Assembly (NCBI GenBank): GCA_947632025.1
Contig: CANRNN010000002.1
Location: 1 to 64,000, forward strand
Length of the DNA stretch: 64,000 bases
Reading direction: 5' to 3'
From: an uncultured Clostridia bacterium
Lineage (GTDB): Bacteria > Bacillota > Clostridia > Oscillospirales > Ruminococcaceae
Shown in pieces: positions 44,575-52,851 of this stretch. Under the pieces are notes generated by a model. It was not told where the DNA came from. It made no database searches and worked only from the letters and a program-made list of their open reading frames with translations. The translations under genes were made by a program, and so were the position numbers. Each line of letters opens with the position of its first letter. Positions within the stretch are counted from its first letter, which is position 1.

Positions 44575-44829
44575 TTTTTCCTCCTGTTTTTTCGTCAAGG
44601 TTGTGTACAAGCCTTTCCTGTACGATTATATTTTACCATATTCTGGAAATAATTTACATAAACAAATTGGAATATTTTTGAAAATTTGGGAAAATATGTA
44701 AATATGCGATAACAATCGGGAATTTCCCGTTTTTTCTGAATTTTTCCGCGTCGGATAGCAGGGTATTTTGTCGGATAATGCGGGAATTTTTCGCCGTGCT
44801 GCGGAATATTATTCCGTGAGGTGAAAAGT

Positions 44830-46041
44830 ATGGGAAATATAGACAAGCTAAAGTCGGTCGTGATAGGGATAGCCGCTGTATTATGTCCCGTGCTGGCGTG
44901 TTCGGGTTCGGCGGCAGGGGAGTTCATACGAAACGCGGCATTGTTGTCGGCGGGCTTTTCCGGGGAGAACAGCGCCGATATCCACACAAGCTCCGGAGAG
45001 AATACCTCAAGCGCCGAAAACACCTCCGGCACAAACACGGCGACAGGCACAGGTACAAGCACAAGCACAGGTGATGATATTCCCGACAAGACCGAAAGTT
45101 CCGACAGTTCCGAAATATCCGACAATCCCGATATTTCCGACCCAAGCGAGCCGACGCAAAAGCTCGGACGCATAATAACGAAAAACCGTTCCACTTTTGT
45201 AGACGATACCGACTTCTCAAAATTTACGACCCACAGCGGCAAGATACTCCGCTTTGCTTATTCCAAAGGAACGGGCGGCGGTTATGTCGACCTTGACAGC
45301 GGCGCACAGGTCAGAAACTGCACCACGGTGTCCGCGTCCGAGCTTCTGAACGCATCCCGCAGTCTGCCCGATATGGAAATTCCCGAAAAAACGGACGAGC
45401 CTTTGGTGCTTATTTATCACACCCACACCACCGAAAGTTTTCTCCCGCAGGCGGACTGGTACGATAATTCCTACCCCATAAACACCCGCGACCCCTCGCT
45501 CAGTATCGTGTCTGTCGGCGACGCTATATGCGAACGGCTCTCGCAGCGGGGGATATCGTCCGTTCACGACTGCGAGATACATAACTATCCCCAGCACACG
45601 GGAAGCTATTATAATTCCGCCGAAACCATCAGACGCGACCTTGAAGAATTTCCGTCCATACGGCTCGTCCTCGATATCCACCGCGACGGCATAATAAGCT
45701 CGGACGGCTCTCTGCCCGCGCCCGTGGTTTCAATAAACGGAAAGAACGCCGCGCAGTTTATGATAATCTCCGGCTGCGAAAACGAAACCTACCATATCCC
45801 GAATTATATCGAGAATTTCAAGCTCGCGGCACTCCTGCAAAATACCGCCGAACAGCGCTTTCCGAACCTCGCAAGAGCTTTGCTGTTCGACTATCGGAAT
45901 TATAATCAGGATATGTCTGCAGGAGCGCTGCTTATCGAGGTGGGCTCTCACGGAAATTCCCTCGACGAGGTAAAGTATACCGGACAGCTGCTCGGAGATA
46001 TCATAGCGGATTCCGTGGGAAAAATAAAAACCGCCCCTTGA
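44830..46041 (+). CDS. spoIIP: Stage II sporulation protein P
   Basis: 403 aa. Cell-wall amidase/endopeptidase of engulfment. The N-terminal region has a hydrophobic segment, then a long Ser/Thr/Asp-rich linker (residues about 45-115) and the SpoIIP domain: LVLIYHTHTTESFLP, NTRDPSLSIVSVGDAICERLSQRGI, HNYPQHTGSYYNSAETIRRDLEEFPSIRLVLDIHRDGI and GALLIEVGSHGNSLDEV, which hold the predicted zinc ligands His and Glu. The start at 44830 follows GAGGTGAAAAGT; a GTG at 44821 overlaps that ribosome binding site. Divergent from spo0A. Confidence 0.93.
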   Translation: MGNIDKLKSVVIGIAAVLCPVLACSGSAAGEFIRNAALLSAGFSGENSADIHTSSGENTSSAENTSGTNTATGTGTSTSTGDDIPDKTESSDSSEISDNPDISDPSEPTQKLGRIITKNRSTFVDDTDFSKFTTHSGKILRFAYSKGTGGGYVDLDSGAQVRNCTTVSASELLNASRSLPDMEIPEKTDEPLVLIYHTHTTESFLPQADWYDNSYPINTRDPSLSIVSVGDAICERLSQRGISSVHDCEIHNYPQHTGSYYNSAETIRRDLEEFPSIRLVLDIHRDGIISSDGSLPAPVVSINGKNAAQFMIISGCENETYHIPNYIENFKLAALLQNTAEQRFPNLARALLFDYRNYNQDMSAGALLIEVGSHGNSLDEVKYTGQLLGDIIADSVGKIKTAP

Positions 46042-46067
46042 CTTTTGCGCTGGAAATGTGGTATAAT
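46038..46067 (+). promoter_or_regulatory. Promoter of the rpn locus
   Basis: TTGACT (46038-46043), 18 bp, TATAAT (46062-46067), overlapping the last codons of spoIIP. Confidence 0.75.
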
Positions 46068-46094
46068 GTAGATAGACAGAACAGGAGAGCGTAA

Positions 46095-46958
46095 ATGACA
46101 GATCTTACGGCACAGCAGGAGTTTTTCGGGACGGATTATCATCAGAAAGTGCTGGAGCTTCTTAAAAAGCTCCGCCCGATAGACGATACTCTGATGCGTG
46201 AGCTTTTCCGTGACAGTCCGGAACTTACGGGATTCGTACTGGGAATAATCACAAGCATACCCGACCTTAAAGTGGAATCACAGGAAACACAGTTTGATAT
46301 GGAGCGGCTCGCGGGGGCGCGGTCGCTGAGAATGGACGTACTGGCGTCCGACAGTCTGGGCAGGAAATATAATATCGAGGTGCAGCGCAGCGACAGGGGC
46401 GCTGTTCCGAAACGCGCAAGGTATCATTCAAGCGCGCTTGATATCGAATTCCTGAAAGCGGGTCAGGATTTTAGCGAGCTGCCTATCACATACGTTATTT
46501 TCATTACGGAAAATGATGTTATAGGCGGCGGGCTTCCCGTGTATCATATCGACAGGACCATATCGGAAACGGGCGGCGCGTTCGACGACGGGGAGCATAT
46601 CATCTTCGTAAACGGAGCATATGACAACAGTGACGACAGCTCCGAGCTTGCGAAACTTATACACGATTTCAAGTGCAGCAGCGCGGACGATATGTACCTT
46701 GACCCGTTGTCCGAGCGTGTGCGCTGCTTCAAGGAAAAGGAGAAAGGAGTGAGCAATATGTGCAGAGCCGAAGAAGAACTTATGGAAGAGGTAAAAGAAC
46801 ACGCAGGTCGTATCAGAGCCTTTGAGTTTGCAGCAAAGCTCATTCAAAGAGGGAAGGATACACCAAGAGAAATATCCGATTTGACAGGTCTGTCTTTGGA
46901 AGAATTAGAGGCTCTTGCCGAAAAGGTAAAACTCGACAAGGAGCAGCAGTCTACTTGA
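46095..46958 (+). CDS. Rpn-family PD-(D/E)XK nuclease, full length
   Basis: 287 aa. Rpn/YhgA-like recombination-promoting nuclease fold: QQEFFGTDYHQKVLELLKKL at the start, the nuclease core RMDVLASDSLGRKYNIEVQRSD with Asp and the ExQ motif near residues 78 and 94, RARYHSSALDIEFLKAGQDFSELPITYVIFIT, and the family's IHDFKCSSADDMYLDPLSERVRCFKE. The last 66 residues are a small helical domain that can be made separately from an internal start at 46758. Good ribosome binding site ACAGGAGAGCGTAA. In E. coli, Rpn proteins are reported to be toxic anti-phage nucleases. Confidence 0.92.
   Translation: MTDLTAQQEFFGTDYHQKVLELLKKLRPIDDTLMRELFRDSPELTGFVLGIITSIPDLKVESQETQFDMERLAGARSLRMDVLASDSLGRKYNIEVQRSDRGAVPKRARYHSSALDIEFLKAGQDFSELPITYVIFITENDVIGGGLPVYHIDRTISETGGAFDDGEHIIFVNGAYDNSDDSSELAKLIHDFKCSSADDMYLDPLSERVRCFKEKEKGVSNMCRAEEELMEEVKEHAGRIRAFEFAAKLIQRGKDTPREISDLTGLSLEELEALAEKVKLDKEQQST
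46758..46958 (+). CDS. Predicted internal small protein of the rpn gene (Rpn short form)
   Basis: An in-frame ATG at codon 222 of the rpn gene is preceded by AGAAAGGAGTGAGCAAT, a strong ribosome binding site that the surrounding coding frame does not need. The product would be 66 aa: MCRAEEELMEEVKEHAGRIRA, then a variable segment, then a LEELEALAEKVKLDKEQQS end. In E. coli rpn genes, small C-terminal proteins from internal starts are reported to block the full-length nuclease. The same start context recurs before the stand-alone gene at 46993. Confidence 0.7.
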   Translation: MCRAEEELMEEVKEHAGRIRAFEFAAKLIQRGKDTPREISDLTGLSLEELEALAEKVKLDKEQQST

Positions 46959-46992
46959 TGCGAACCGTTCACGAAAGGAGTGAACAGGCAAT

Positions 46993-47199
46993 ATGTGCAG
47001 AGCCGAAGAAGAACTTATGGAAGAAGTAAAAGAACACGCAGGTCGCATCAGAGCCTTGCAGAATGCTTACAATTTATTGATTTTGGGTAAATTATCCAAT
47101 GAAGATATTGCCAGCGCCCTTGAGCTTCCCCTTGAGGAAGTCGAGGCTCTTGCCGAAAAGGTAAAACTCGACAAGGAGCAGCAGTCTGCCTCTATCTGA
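46993..47199 (+). CDS. Stand-alone Rpn short-form paralogue (68 aa)
   Basis: 68 aa. Its first 21 residues (MCRAEEELMEEVKEHAGRIRA) and its last part (EEVEALAEKVKLDKEQQS) are identical or nearly so to the rpn C-terminal domain. Residues 22-48 differ completely (LQNAYNLLILGKLSNEDIASALEL versus FEFAAKLIQRGKDTPREISDLTGL). The upstream ACGAAAGGAGTGAACAGGCAAT is a copy of the internal ribosome binding site. It lies 34 bp after rpn, in one transcript, with a terminator at 47264. Most likely an extra or alternative antitoxin-like small protein. Confidence 0.78.
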   Translation: MCRAEEELMEEVKEHAGRIRALQNAYNLLILGKLSNEDIASALELPLEEVEALAEKVKLDKEQQSASI

Positions 47200-47263
47200 C
47201 ACGGCGAATTTCGGAATCAATAGGTCAGAGCAGAGTAAAAAATTAAGTATCAGTCTATACCGA

Positions 47264-47290
47264 AAAGGCGGCATTAAGCCGCTTTTTTTG
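47264..47290 (+). terminator. Terminator of the rpn locus
   Basis: AAGGCGGC, loop ATTAA, GCCGCTTTTTTT; the stem has one bulged base, and the T-run is strong. Confidence 0.75.
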
Positions 47291-47373
47291 TTCATAAATG
47301 CCGGAAAATCGCGCAATTCAAAAGCCGATGTTCCAAATCGTCAAAAAATTAACGAAAAAAATCAAGAAACCGC

Positions 47374-47402
47374 TTGACATTGGAAGTAAAAAGTCATATA
47401 AT
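47374..47402 (+). promoter_or_regulatory. Perfect-consensus promoter of the ser operon
   Basis: TTGACA (47374-47379), 17 bp, TATAAT (47397-47402). AGGAGGATAATTTA precedes serC at 47469. Confidence 0.92.
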
Positions 47403-47468
47403 AGAAATAGTGGTTTTCGTTTTCCACAAATTGCCGAACGAAGGCGTAATATTTAGGAGGATAATTTA

Positions 47469-48548
47469 ATGAGAGTTTACAATTTCAGCGCGGGACCCGC
47501 TGTCCTGCCCGAAGAAGTGCTTAAAGAAGCGGCTGACGAAATGCTCGACTATAACGGCACGGGTATGTCCGTAATGGAAATGTCCCACCGCTCCAAGGCT
47601 TACGACGATATCATCAAGACCGCGGAAAAGGATATCCGCGAGCTTATGAATATCCCCGACAATTATAAGGTTTTGTTTTTGCAGGGCGGCGCGTCGCAGC
47701 AGTTCGCGGCTGTCCCCATGAACCTTATGAAGAACAAAAAAGCCGCTTATATCATCACGGGTCAGTGGGCAAAGAAAGCTTTCCAAGAGGCTAAACTCTA
47801 CGGCGAAGCTGTAAAGGTGGCGTCCTCCGAGGATAAGACTTTCTCGTATATCCCCGACTGTTCCGACCTCGATATCCCCGCCGACGCGGATTACGTCTAC
47901 ATCTGCGAGAACAACACCATCTACGGCACAAAATTCCATACCCTCCCGAATACCAAGGGTCATATCCTTGTGGCGGACGTTTCGTCCTGCTTTTTGTCCG
48001 AGCCCGTAGACGTTACAAAATACGGCGTTATCTACGGCGGCGTTCAGAAGAACGTAGGCCCTGCGGGTCTGGTTATCTCGATTATCCGCGAAGACCTTAT
48101 TACAGATGATGTTCTCCCCGGCACGCCCACTATGCTTAAGTGGAAAACTCAGGCGGATAATGATTCGCTGTACAATACCCCGAACTGCTACGCTATCTAC
48201 ATCTGCGGCAAGGTGTTCAAGTGGATAAAGAAAATGGGCGGTCTGGAAGCTATGAAAGAGCGCAACGAGAAGAAGGCAAAGATTCTCTACGACTTCCTCG
48301 ACCAGAGCAAGCTCTTCAAGGGTACTGTTCGTCCCGAAGACCGCTCTATCATGAACGTTCCGTTCGTTACCGGAAACGAGGAGCTTGACGCGAAATTCGT
48401 CAAGGAATCCAAGGCTGCGGGCTTTGAGAACCTTAAGGGTCACAGAACAGTCGGCGGAATGAGAGCTTCTATCTACAACGCAATGCCTATCGAGGGCGTT
48501 GAAAAGCTCGTTGAGTTTATGACGAAGTTTGAAAAGGAAAACGGCTGA
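47469..48548 (+). CDS. serC: Phosphoserine aminotransferase
   Basis: 359 aa. PLP enzyme converting 3-phosphohydroxypyruvate to phosphoserine. N-terminal MRVYNFSAGPAVLPEEVLKEAADEMLDYNGTGMSVMEMSHRSK is diagnostic, with the PLP lysine in YGGVQKNVGPAGLVI near residue 197 and RPEDRSIMNVPF later. It is the first gene of a three-gene unit with a DUF6440 gene and serA, so the first two steps of serine synthesis from 3-phosphoglycerate are co-expressed; serB is not here. Confidence 0.97.
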   Translation: MRVYNFSAGPAVLPEEVLKEAADEMLDYNGTGMSVMEMSHRSKAYDDIIKTAEKDIRELMNIPDNYKVLFLQGGASQQFAAVPMNLMKNKKAAYIITGQWAKKAFQEAKLYGEAVKVASSEDKTFSYIPDCSDLDIPADADYVYICENNTIYGTKFHTLPNTKGHILVADVSSCFLSEPVDVTKYGVIYGGVQKNVGPAGLVISIIREDLITDDVLPGTPTMLKWKTQADNDSLYNTPNCYAIYICGKVFKWIKKMGGLEAMKERNEKKAKILYDFLDQSKLFKGTVRPEDRSIMNVPFVTGNEELDAKFVKESKAAGFENLKGHRTVGGMRASIYNAMPIEGVEKLVEFMTKFEKENG

Positions 48549-48588
48549 AATTTTTCCTCCGGAAATGACTTATAGGAGAAAAGAACGC

Positions 48589-48801
48589 ATGGCAAAAAAA
48601 TCGGAAAGATTCAAGATGATATATTCTCAGGGGATCGCGTCGCAATATAAAATAGTTGTGGACACTGCAACAGGTGTGAATTATATTATTTTTACCGAGG
48701 GATACGGCGGCGGACTTACCGTTCTTCTTGACAAGGACGGCAAGCCGGTAGTCACTCCGGAGTTTATCGACGATACCACAGGTTTTTCGATCGAAAAATA
48801 A
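48589..48801 (+). CDS. DUF6440 small protein within the ser operon
   Basis: 70 aa. The start at 48589 has TATAGGAGAAAAGAACGC; the frame is open a little further, but family similarity begins here. The product (ERFKMIYSQGIASQYKIVVDTATGVNYIIFTEGYGGGLTVLLDKDGKPVVTPEF) fits DUF6440, a small all-beta family in Firmicutes of unknown role. It lies between serC (40 bp before) and serA (26 bp after). Whether it takes part in serine synthesis is unknown. Confidence 0.8.
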   Translation: MAKKSERFKMIYSQGIASQYKIVVDTATGVNYIIFTEGYGGGLTVLLDKDGKPVVTPEFIDDTTGFSIEK

Positions 48802-48827
48802 AAAATTTCTGAAAGCAGGTAATTGAA

Positions 48828-50009
48828 ATGTACAATATTCAGACATTGAACAAAATTGCGGCTTGCGGCACGGATCTGCTTGACAAGTCGAAGTATACTT
48901 TCGGCGATAACGTCGAAAATCCCGACGCTATTCTCGTGCGTTCGGCAAAAATGCACGATATGGAATTCGGCTCGAATCTTACGGCTATCGCGAGAGCGGG
49001 CGCGGGCGTTAATAATATCCCCGTCGACAAGTGCGCAGAGCAGGGGATAGTCGTGTTCAATACTCCCGGTGCTAACGCGAACGGCGTTAAGGAGCTTGCC
49101 GTGGCGGGTATGATACTCGCTTCAAGAGATGTTATCGGCGGCGCAAATTGGGTTCAGGCAAACAAGGCTGACCCCGATATCGCAAAGACCGTTGAAAAGA
49201 GCAAGTCACAGTTTGCCGGAACGGAAGTCAAGGGCAAGACCCTCGGCATTATCGGTCTGGGAGCTATCGGCGGTCCTCTCGGAAACGCGGCTTTGGCGCT
49301 CGGAATGGACGTTCTCGGCTGCGACCCGTATATTACGATTGACGCGGCATGGAATCTCTCCGATAAGATAAAGCGCGTTAAGACCAGAGCGGAAATTTTC
49401 AAGAACTGCGATTATATTTCCGTTCACACTCCGCTTGTGGAGTCCGACGACCCCGACGTAAACACTAAGCATATGATAAACGCCGATACCATCGCCATGA
49501 TGAAAGACGGAGTTATCATTATGAACTTCGCGCGCGATACGCTGGTTGACGACGACGCTATGGAAGCGGCTCTGAAATCGGGCAAGGTGCGTAAGTATAT
49601 TACCGATTTCCCGAACGCAAAGACCGCGAATATGGAGGGCGTTATCGCTATCCCGCACCTTGGCGCTTCCACTGAGGAGAGCGAGGACAACTGCGCGGTT
49701 ATGGCAGTAAAGGAAGTCGTTGATTATATCGAGAACGGAAACATCAGAAATTCCGTAAACTTCCCGAACCTCGAAATGGAGCTTACGGGCGACGCGAAAA
49801 TCTGCGTTCTCCACAAGAATGTAGAGGGCGTTATTAACAACATCACCGCGCCCATTTCCGCTGCGGGAATGAACATTGAGAATATGCAGAGCCATTCCAA
49901 GAAGAATTTCGCGTACACCTGCCTTGACGTAAAGGGCAGCACCGCGGGAATTGAGGATAAGCTCAAAGCAGTTGCGAATGTAGTGGGCGTTAGAGTTATC
50001 AAGAAGTGA
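48828..50009 (+). CDS. serA: D-3-phosphoglycerate dehydrogenase
   Basis: 393 aa. It oxidises 3-phosphoglycerate with NAD. The NAD-binding motif GLGAIGGPLGNAALALGMDVLGCDP is near residue 142, followed by the catalytic region VIIMNFARDTLVDDDAMEAALKSGKV (Arg), and GVIAIPHLGASTEESEDNC with the catalytic His. The C-terminal 70 residues are an ACT regulatory domain (NVEGVINNITAPISAAGMNIENMQSHSKKNFAYTCLDV), so serine feedback is likely. Short N-terminal form starting MYNIQTLNKIAACGTDLLDKSKY. A terminator at 50036 ends the unit. Confidence 0.97.
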   Translation: MYNIQTLNKIAACGTDLLDKSKYTFGDNVENPDAILVRSAKMHDMEFGSNLTAIARAGAGVNNIPVDKCAEQGIVVFNTPGANANGVKELAVAGMILASRDVIGGANWVQANKADPDIAKTVEKSKSQFAGTEVKGKTLGIIGLGAIGGPLGNAALALGMDVLGCDPYITIDAAWNLSDKIKRVKTRAEIFKNCDYISVHTPLVESDDPDVNTKHMINADTIAMMKDGVIIMNFARDTLVDDDAMEAALKSGKVRKYITDFPNAKTANMEGVIAIPHLGASTEESEDNCAVMAVKEVVDYIENGNIRNSVNFPNLEMELTGDAKICVLHKNVEGVINNITAPISAAGMNIENMQSHSKKNFAYTCLDVKGSTAGIEDKLKAVANVVGVRVIKK

Positions 50010-50035
50010 GATCCGATACCGACCCGTAAAAAAAT

Positions 50036-50068
50036 AAATCCCCGTCCGATTGCCGAACGGGGATTTTT
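50036..50068 (+). terminator. Terminator of the ser operon
   Basis: AAATCCCCGT (50036-50045) with ACGGGGATTT (50057-50066), 11-nt loop, T-run following. It may also act for the convergent Rpn gene. Confidence 0.88.
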
Positions 50069-50086
50069 CACATTATAATGCTGTCT

Positions 50087-51070
50087 TCAGGGTGTTGGTT
50101 TCTGCCCGTTTAGAGCCTGCTCGATCTGATCCTGCGAGAATCCCATCTTCCGGAGATTCGCGATTATTTCTTCGTCACGCTCGGCTCTGCCCTCAGCTCT
50201 GCCCTTGTCCATACCGATAGTTATTCCCTTGTCCATACCGATATTTATGCCCCTGTCGATGCCTATCAGTATGCCCTCGTCTATGCCCTCGGCAACGCCT
50301 TTTTTGTAGTGCGCGTACAGAGCGCTCTGCTCGTCGCGCAGGGCGTTTTCGCGCTTTCGGGCTTCCTCGCGGATCCTGTCGTCGGCACTAAGTTCGCGGA
50401 TAACCGTAACGGCTTTCTGTACATTGGGATTGTTCGATGATTCTTTCAGCATATCAAACTCCTCCTTCCTTCTGGCGTTGAAGAACGCCGCCCACGCTAC
50501 GCGGTCGTCCGATCTTATCTGTTCGGGCGTGATACCTCGGATCGGGATCTTCGGAAGCTCCACGAACATTATCCTCGCCTTGTCGCTTAAGGTGATATTA
50601 TTCTGCGGGTCGAAGAACACGAAATTCGTATTGAAGCTCTCGCAGTCGAACATCTTGAAATCGAGGATATTCAGCGACATAGTCTGCTTTGCTTCCCTGT
50701 ACTCCTCGCCGCGTGGCACGGACGACGTATAGAGCGACGCCCAGTAGTAAAGGCACCTGTCGTTATAGTCCAGAGTGTTCAGCACCTGAACTTCAACATC
50801 TATCTCGCTTTTTTCCGTTGAGATCCTAAGATCCAGTCTTGCGAATTTCCGCCTAAGCTCCTCAGGCGTTATTTCGGTATTTGAAAGCTCGAATTTTCCC
50901 TCGCCTTCGGTATCAATACCGAGATACGCGCTCACCAGATTTTTCAGCATATCGGAATTATTGATATCCCCGAACATTTTCTTGAACACTATATCAAGTT
51001 TCGGAGATATAAGCTCGTCGCTGTCCGTAAAGATCCCCCCCTTTCTTACTTTCTTACCTATATTATACAC
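50087..51070 (-). CDS. Rpn-family PD-(D/E)XK nuclease, second copy
   Basis: 327 aa as annotated, from a GTG at 51070. Family features: ELISPKLDIVFKKMFGDINNSDMLKNLVSAYL, the nuclease core ARLDLRISTEKSEIDVEVQVLN with Asp and ExQ, YYWASLYTSSVPRGEEY and KARIMFVELPKIP. The C-terminus has repeats of the type GI(D)RGINIGMDKG before RAERDEEIIANLRKMGFSQDQIEQAL, common in this family. The GTG lies inside the -35/-10 spacer of a consensus promoter (51062-51090), so the true start must be downstream; no ATG, GTG or TTG occurs there before the family core. A run of seven G follows. Confidence 0.85.
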   Translation of the reverse strand: MYNIGKKVRKGGIFTDSDELISPKLDIVFKKMFGDINNSDMLKNLVSAYLGIDTEGEGKFELSNTEITPEELRRKFARLDLRISTEKSEIDVEVQVLNTLDYNDRCLYYWASLYTSSVPRGEEYREAKQTMSLNILDFKMFDCESFNTNFVFFDPQNNITLSDKARIMFVELPKIPIRGITPEQIRSDDRVAWAAFFNARRKEEFDMLKESSNNPNVQKAVTVIRELSADDRIREEARKRENALRDEQSALYAHYKKGVAEGIDEGILIGIDRGINIGMDKGITIGMDKGRAEGRAERDEEIIANLRKMGFSQDQIEQALNGQKPTP

Positions 51071-51090
51071 CTTTTAACTTCCGTTGTCAA
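51062..51090 (-). promoter_or_regulatory. Perfect-consensus promoter for the second Rpn gene
   Basis: On the minus strand TTGACA (51090-51085), 17 bp, TATAAT (51067-51062). The transcript would begin near 51055, about 15 bp after the longest ORF's start codon. Confidence 0.85.
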
Positions 51091-51112
51091 GCAGCCGCGG
51101 CAGTCCGAAAAC

Positions 51113-51144
51113 AAAAAGCCCGCTCTTTTCGGAGCAGGCTTTTA
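51113..51144 (-). terminator. Terminator after dapL
   Basis: AAAAGCC(T)GCTC / GAGC(G)GGCTTTTT with one mismatch and a T5 tail on the minus strand, between dapL and the second Rpn promoter. Confidence 0.75.
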
Positions 51145-51225
51145 TTTTTGAATTCGGGAAATGTACAATACTGAAATTAAAACACTAAAACCAAACGCGC
51201 TAAAACCGAACGCGCGTGACGCGGT

Positions 51226-52437
51226 TTATTTTTTCAGCAGATCTTTCAGCCGCTCCATAGCCTCTTTTGTAGCTTCGTGAGTGCCGAACGCCGTCAGTCT
51301 GAACCAACCGTCGCCGTTCTTTCCGAAGCCCGCTCCCGGAGTGCCGACAACCTGTATCTTCGTAAGCAGCATATCAAAGAAGTCCCAGCTTCCCATTCCG
51401 TTCGGGCATTTCAGCCAGATGTACGGAGAGTTCACGCCGCCCGTGTATTTTATACCAAGCTCGTCGCAGGTTTGAGCTATAACGCGCGCGTTTTCCTGAT
51501 AGTAGCTGATGTTCTCGCGGCACTGCTTTTGTCCTTCTTGAGTGAAAACCGCTTCCGCGCCGCGCTGTATCGGATACGACACGCCGTTGAATTTGCTTCC
51601 CTGACGGCGACCCCACAAGTCGGCAAGTTTCACGTCATTGCCCGCGCTGTCTTTCTGGACAAGCTCGTCCGGAATGACAGTGTAGCCGCATCTCGTTCCC
51701 GTAAATCCCGCCGTTTTCGAGAGCGAACAAATCTCGATAGCGCACTTTTTCGCGCCCTCGATAACGTAGATAGAGCGCGGAACGTTGTCCTCGGTGATAA
51801 ACGCTTCATACGCCGCGTCGTAGATGATCACGGCATTGTTTTCGAGAGCGTAATTTACCCATTCGCGCAGCTGCTCCGTCGTGTAGACCGAACCTGTCGG
51901 ATTGTTTGGCGAACAGAGGTAGATAAGGTCGGCGCGGACGGACTTGTCGGGCATAGCTGCGAATCCGTTCTCCTCGGTGGAATCCGCGAAAATGACCTCG
52001 TTTCCGCTCATTACGTTGGAATCGACGTAGACGGGATATGCGGGGTCGGTGACAAGCACGGTGTTGCCGCTGCCGAAAATGTCGATAATGTTGCCGCAGT
52101 CGGATTTTGCGCCGTCGGAAATGCGTATCTCGTCGGCGGAAACCTCCGCTCCGAAGCTCTTGTAGTAGTCGGAAACAGCCTTGCGCAGGAAATCATATCC
52201 CGCGCCGCTGTCCTCATAGCCGCGGAAAGTTTCGCGGTACTGCATTTCGTCGGCGGCTTTCTTGATAGCTTCCACCACCACCGGCGCGAGCGGTCTTGTC
52301 ACGTCGCCAATTCCCATTCTGATAAGGCGCTTTGCCTCCTGCGGGTGGGAATCGCTGTATTCCCTTATGCGCTTTGCTATCTCGATGAAGAGATAGTTTT
52401 TCTTGAGCTTAAAGAAATTTTCGTTGAGTTTTGCCAT
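51226..52437 (-). CDS. dapL: LL-diaminopimelate aminotransferase
   Basis: 403 aa. PLP enzyme making LL-diaminopimelate directly from tetrahydrodipicolinate, the short lysine/peptidoglycan route found in Clostridia and chlamydiae. Visible features are LFIEIAKRIREYSDSHPQEAKRLIRMGIGDVTRPLAP at the N-terminus, YRETFRGYEDSGAGYDFLRKAVSDYY, SDGAKSDCGNI, LCSPNNPTGSVYT, and the PLP lysine in EICSLSKTAGFTGTRCGYTVIP. Monocistronic; the start has AAGGAGAATTTTTTT in front. Confidence 0.96.
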   Translation of the reverse strand: MAKLNENFFKLKKNYLFIEIAKRIREYSDSHPQEAKRLIRMGIGDVTRPLAPVVVEAIKKAADEMQYRETFRGYEDSGAGYDFLRKAVSDYYKSFGAEVSADEIRISDGAKSDCGNIIDIFGSGNTVLVTDPAYPVYVDSNVMSGNEVIFADSTEENGFAAMPDKSVRADLIYLCSPNNPTGSVYTTEQLREWVNYALENNAVIIYDAAYEAFITEDNVPRSIYVIEGAKKCAIEICSLSKTAGFTGTRCGYTVIPDELVQKDSAGNDVKLADLWGRRQGSKFNGVSYPIQRGAEAVFTQEGQKQCRENISYYQENARVIAQTCDELGIKYTGGVNSPYIWLKCPNGMGSWDFFDMLLTKIQVVGTPGAGFGKNGDGWFRLTAFGTHEATKEAMERLKDLLKK

Positions 52438-52851
52438 AAAAAAATTCTCCTTACAAAATAAATATCTACACTATAATTAAACCACATTTAAAAGGATTTG
52501 TCAAGGTTAAATTTCATATTTTCGGGTAATAATATATAGGTATGGGAGAAATATTTTCATATCGGCGCTTTTTCAGGAATAAATTCCCGCGCCGCCGTCG
52601 GGAAGCGTTATTCAAGATATAGTAAAAATCACCCGTTTTGAAGTTGTTTTTAGTCAAAAATAAACAAAAAAATAAAAGGAAATAAAAAAATTTCGTTTGG
52701 TACTTTAAAAATTAAAGTGTTTGTGTTATAATATTAGAGTATGAGTGTGTACTTGTATGGGCATTTTGACATTTTTATGATTTGATCATATCTCATCACT
52801 TGATGATACATATATATCAATGTTCCTCACGGAACAGGGGGAAGTGTTTTT
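52438..52851. other. AT-rich divergent intergenic region (dapL / murA)
   Basis: About 410 bp with no supported gene. A TATAAT at 52727-52732 with a weak TTTAAA 17 bp upstream (52704) is the likely murA promoter. A small TGTTCC/GGAACA hairpin lies just before the murA ribosome binding site (about 52821-52836). Confidence 0.5.
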
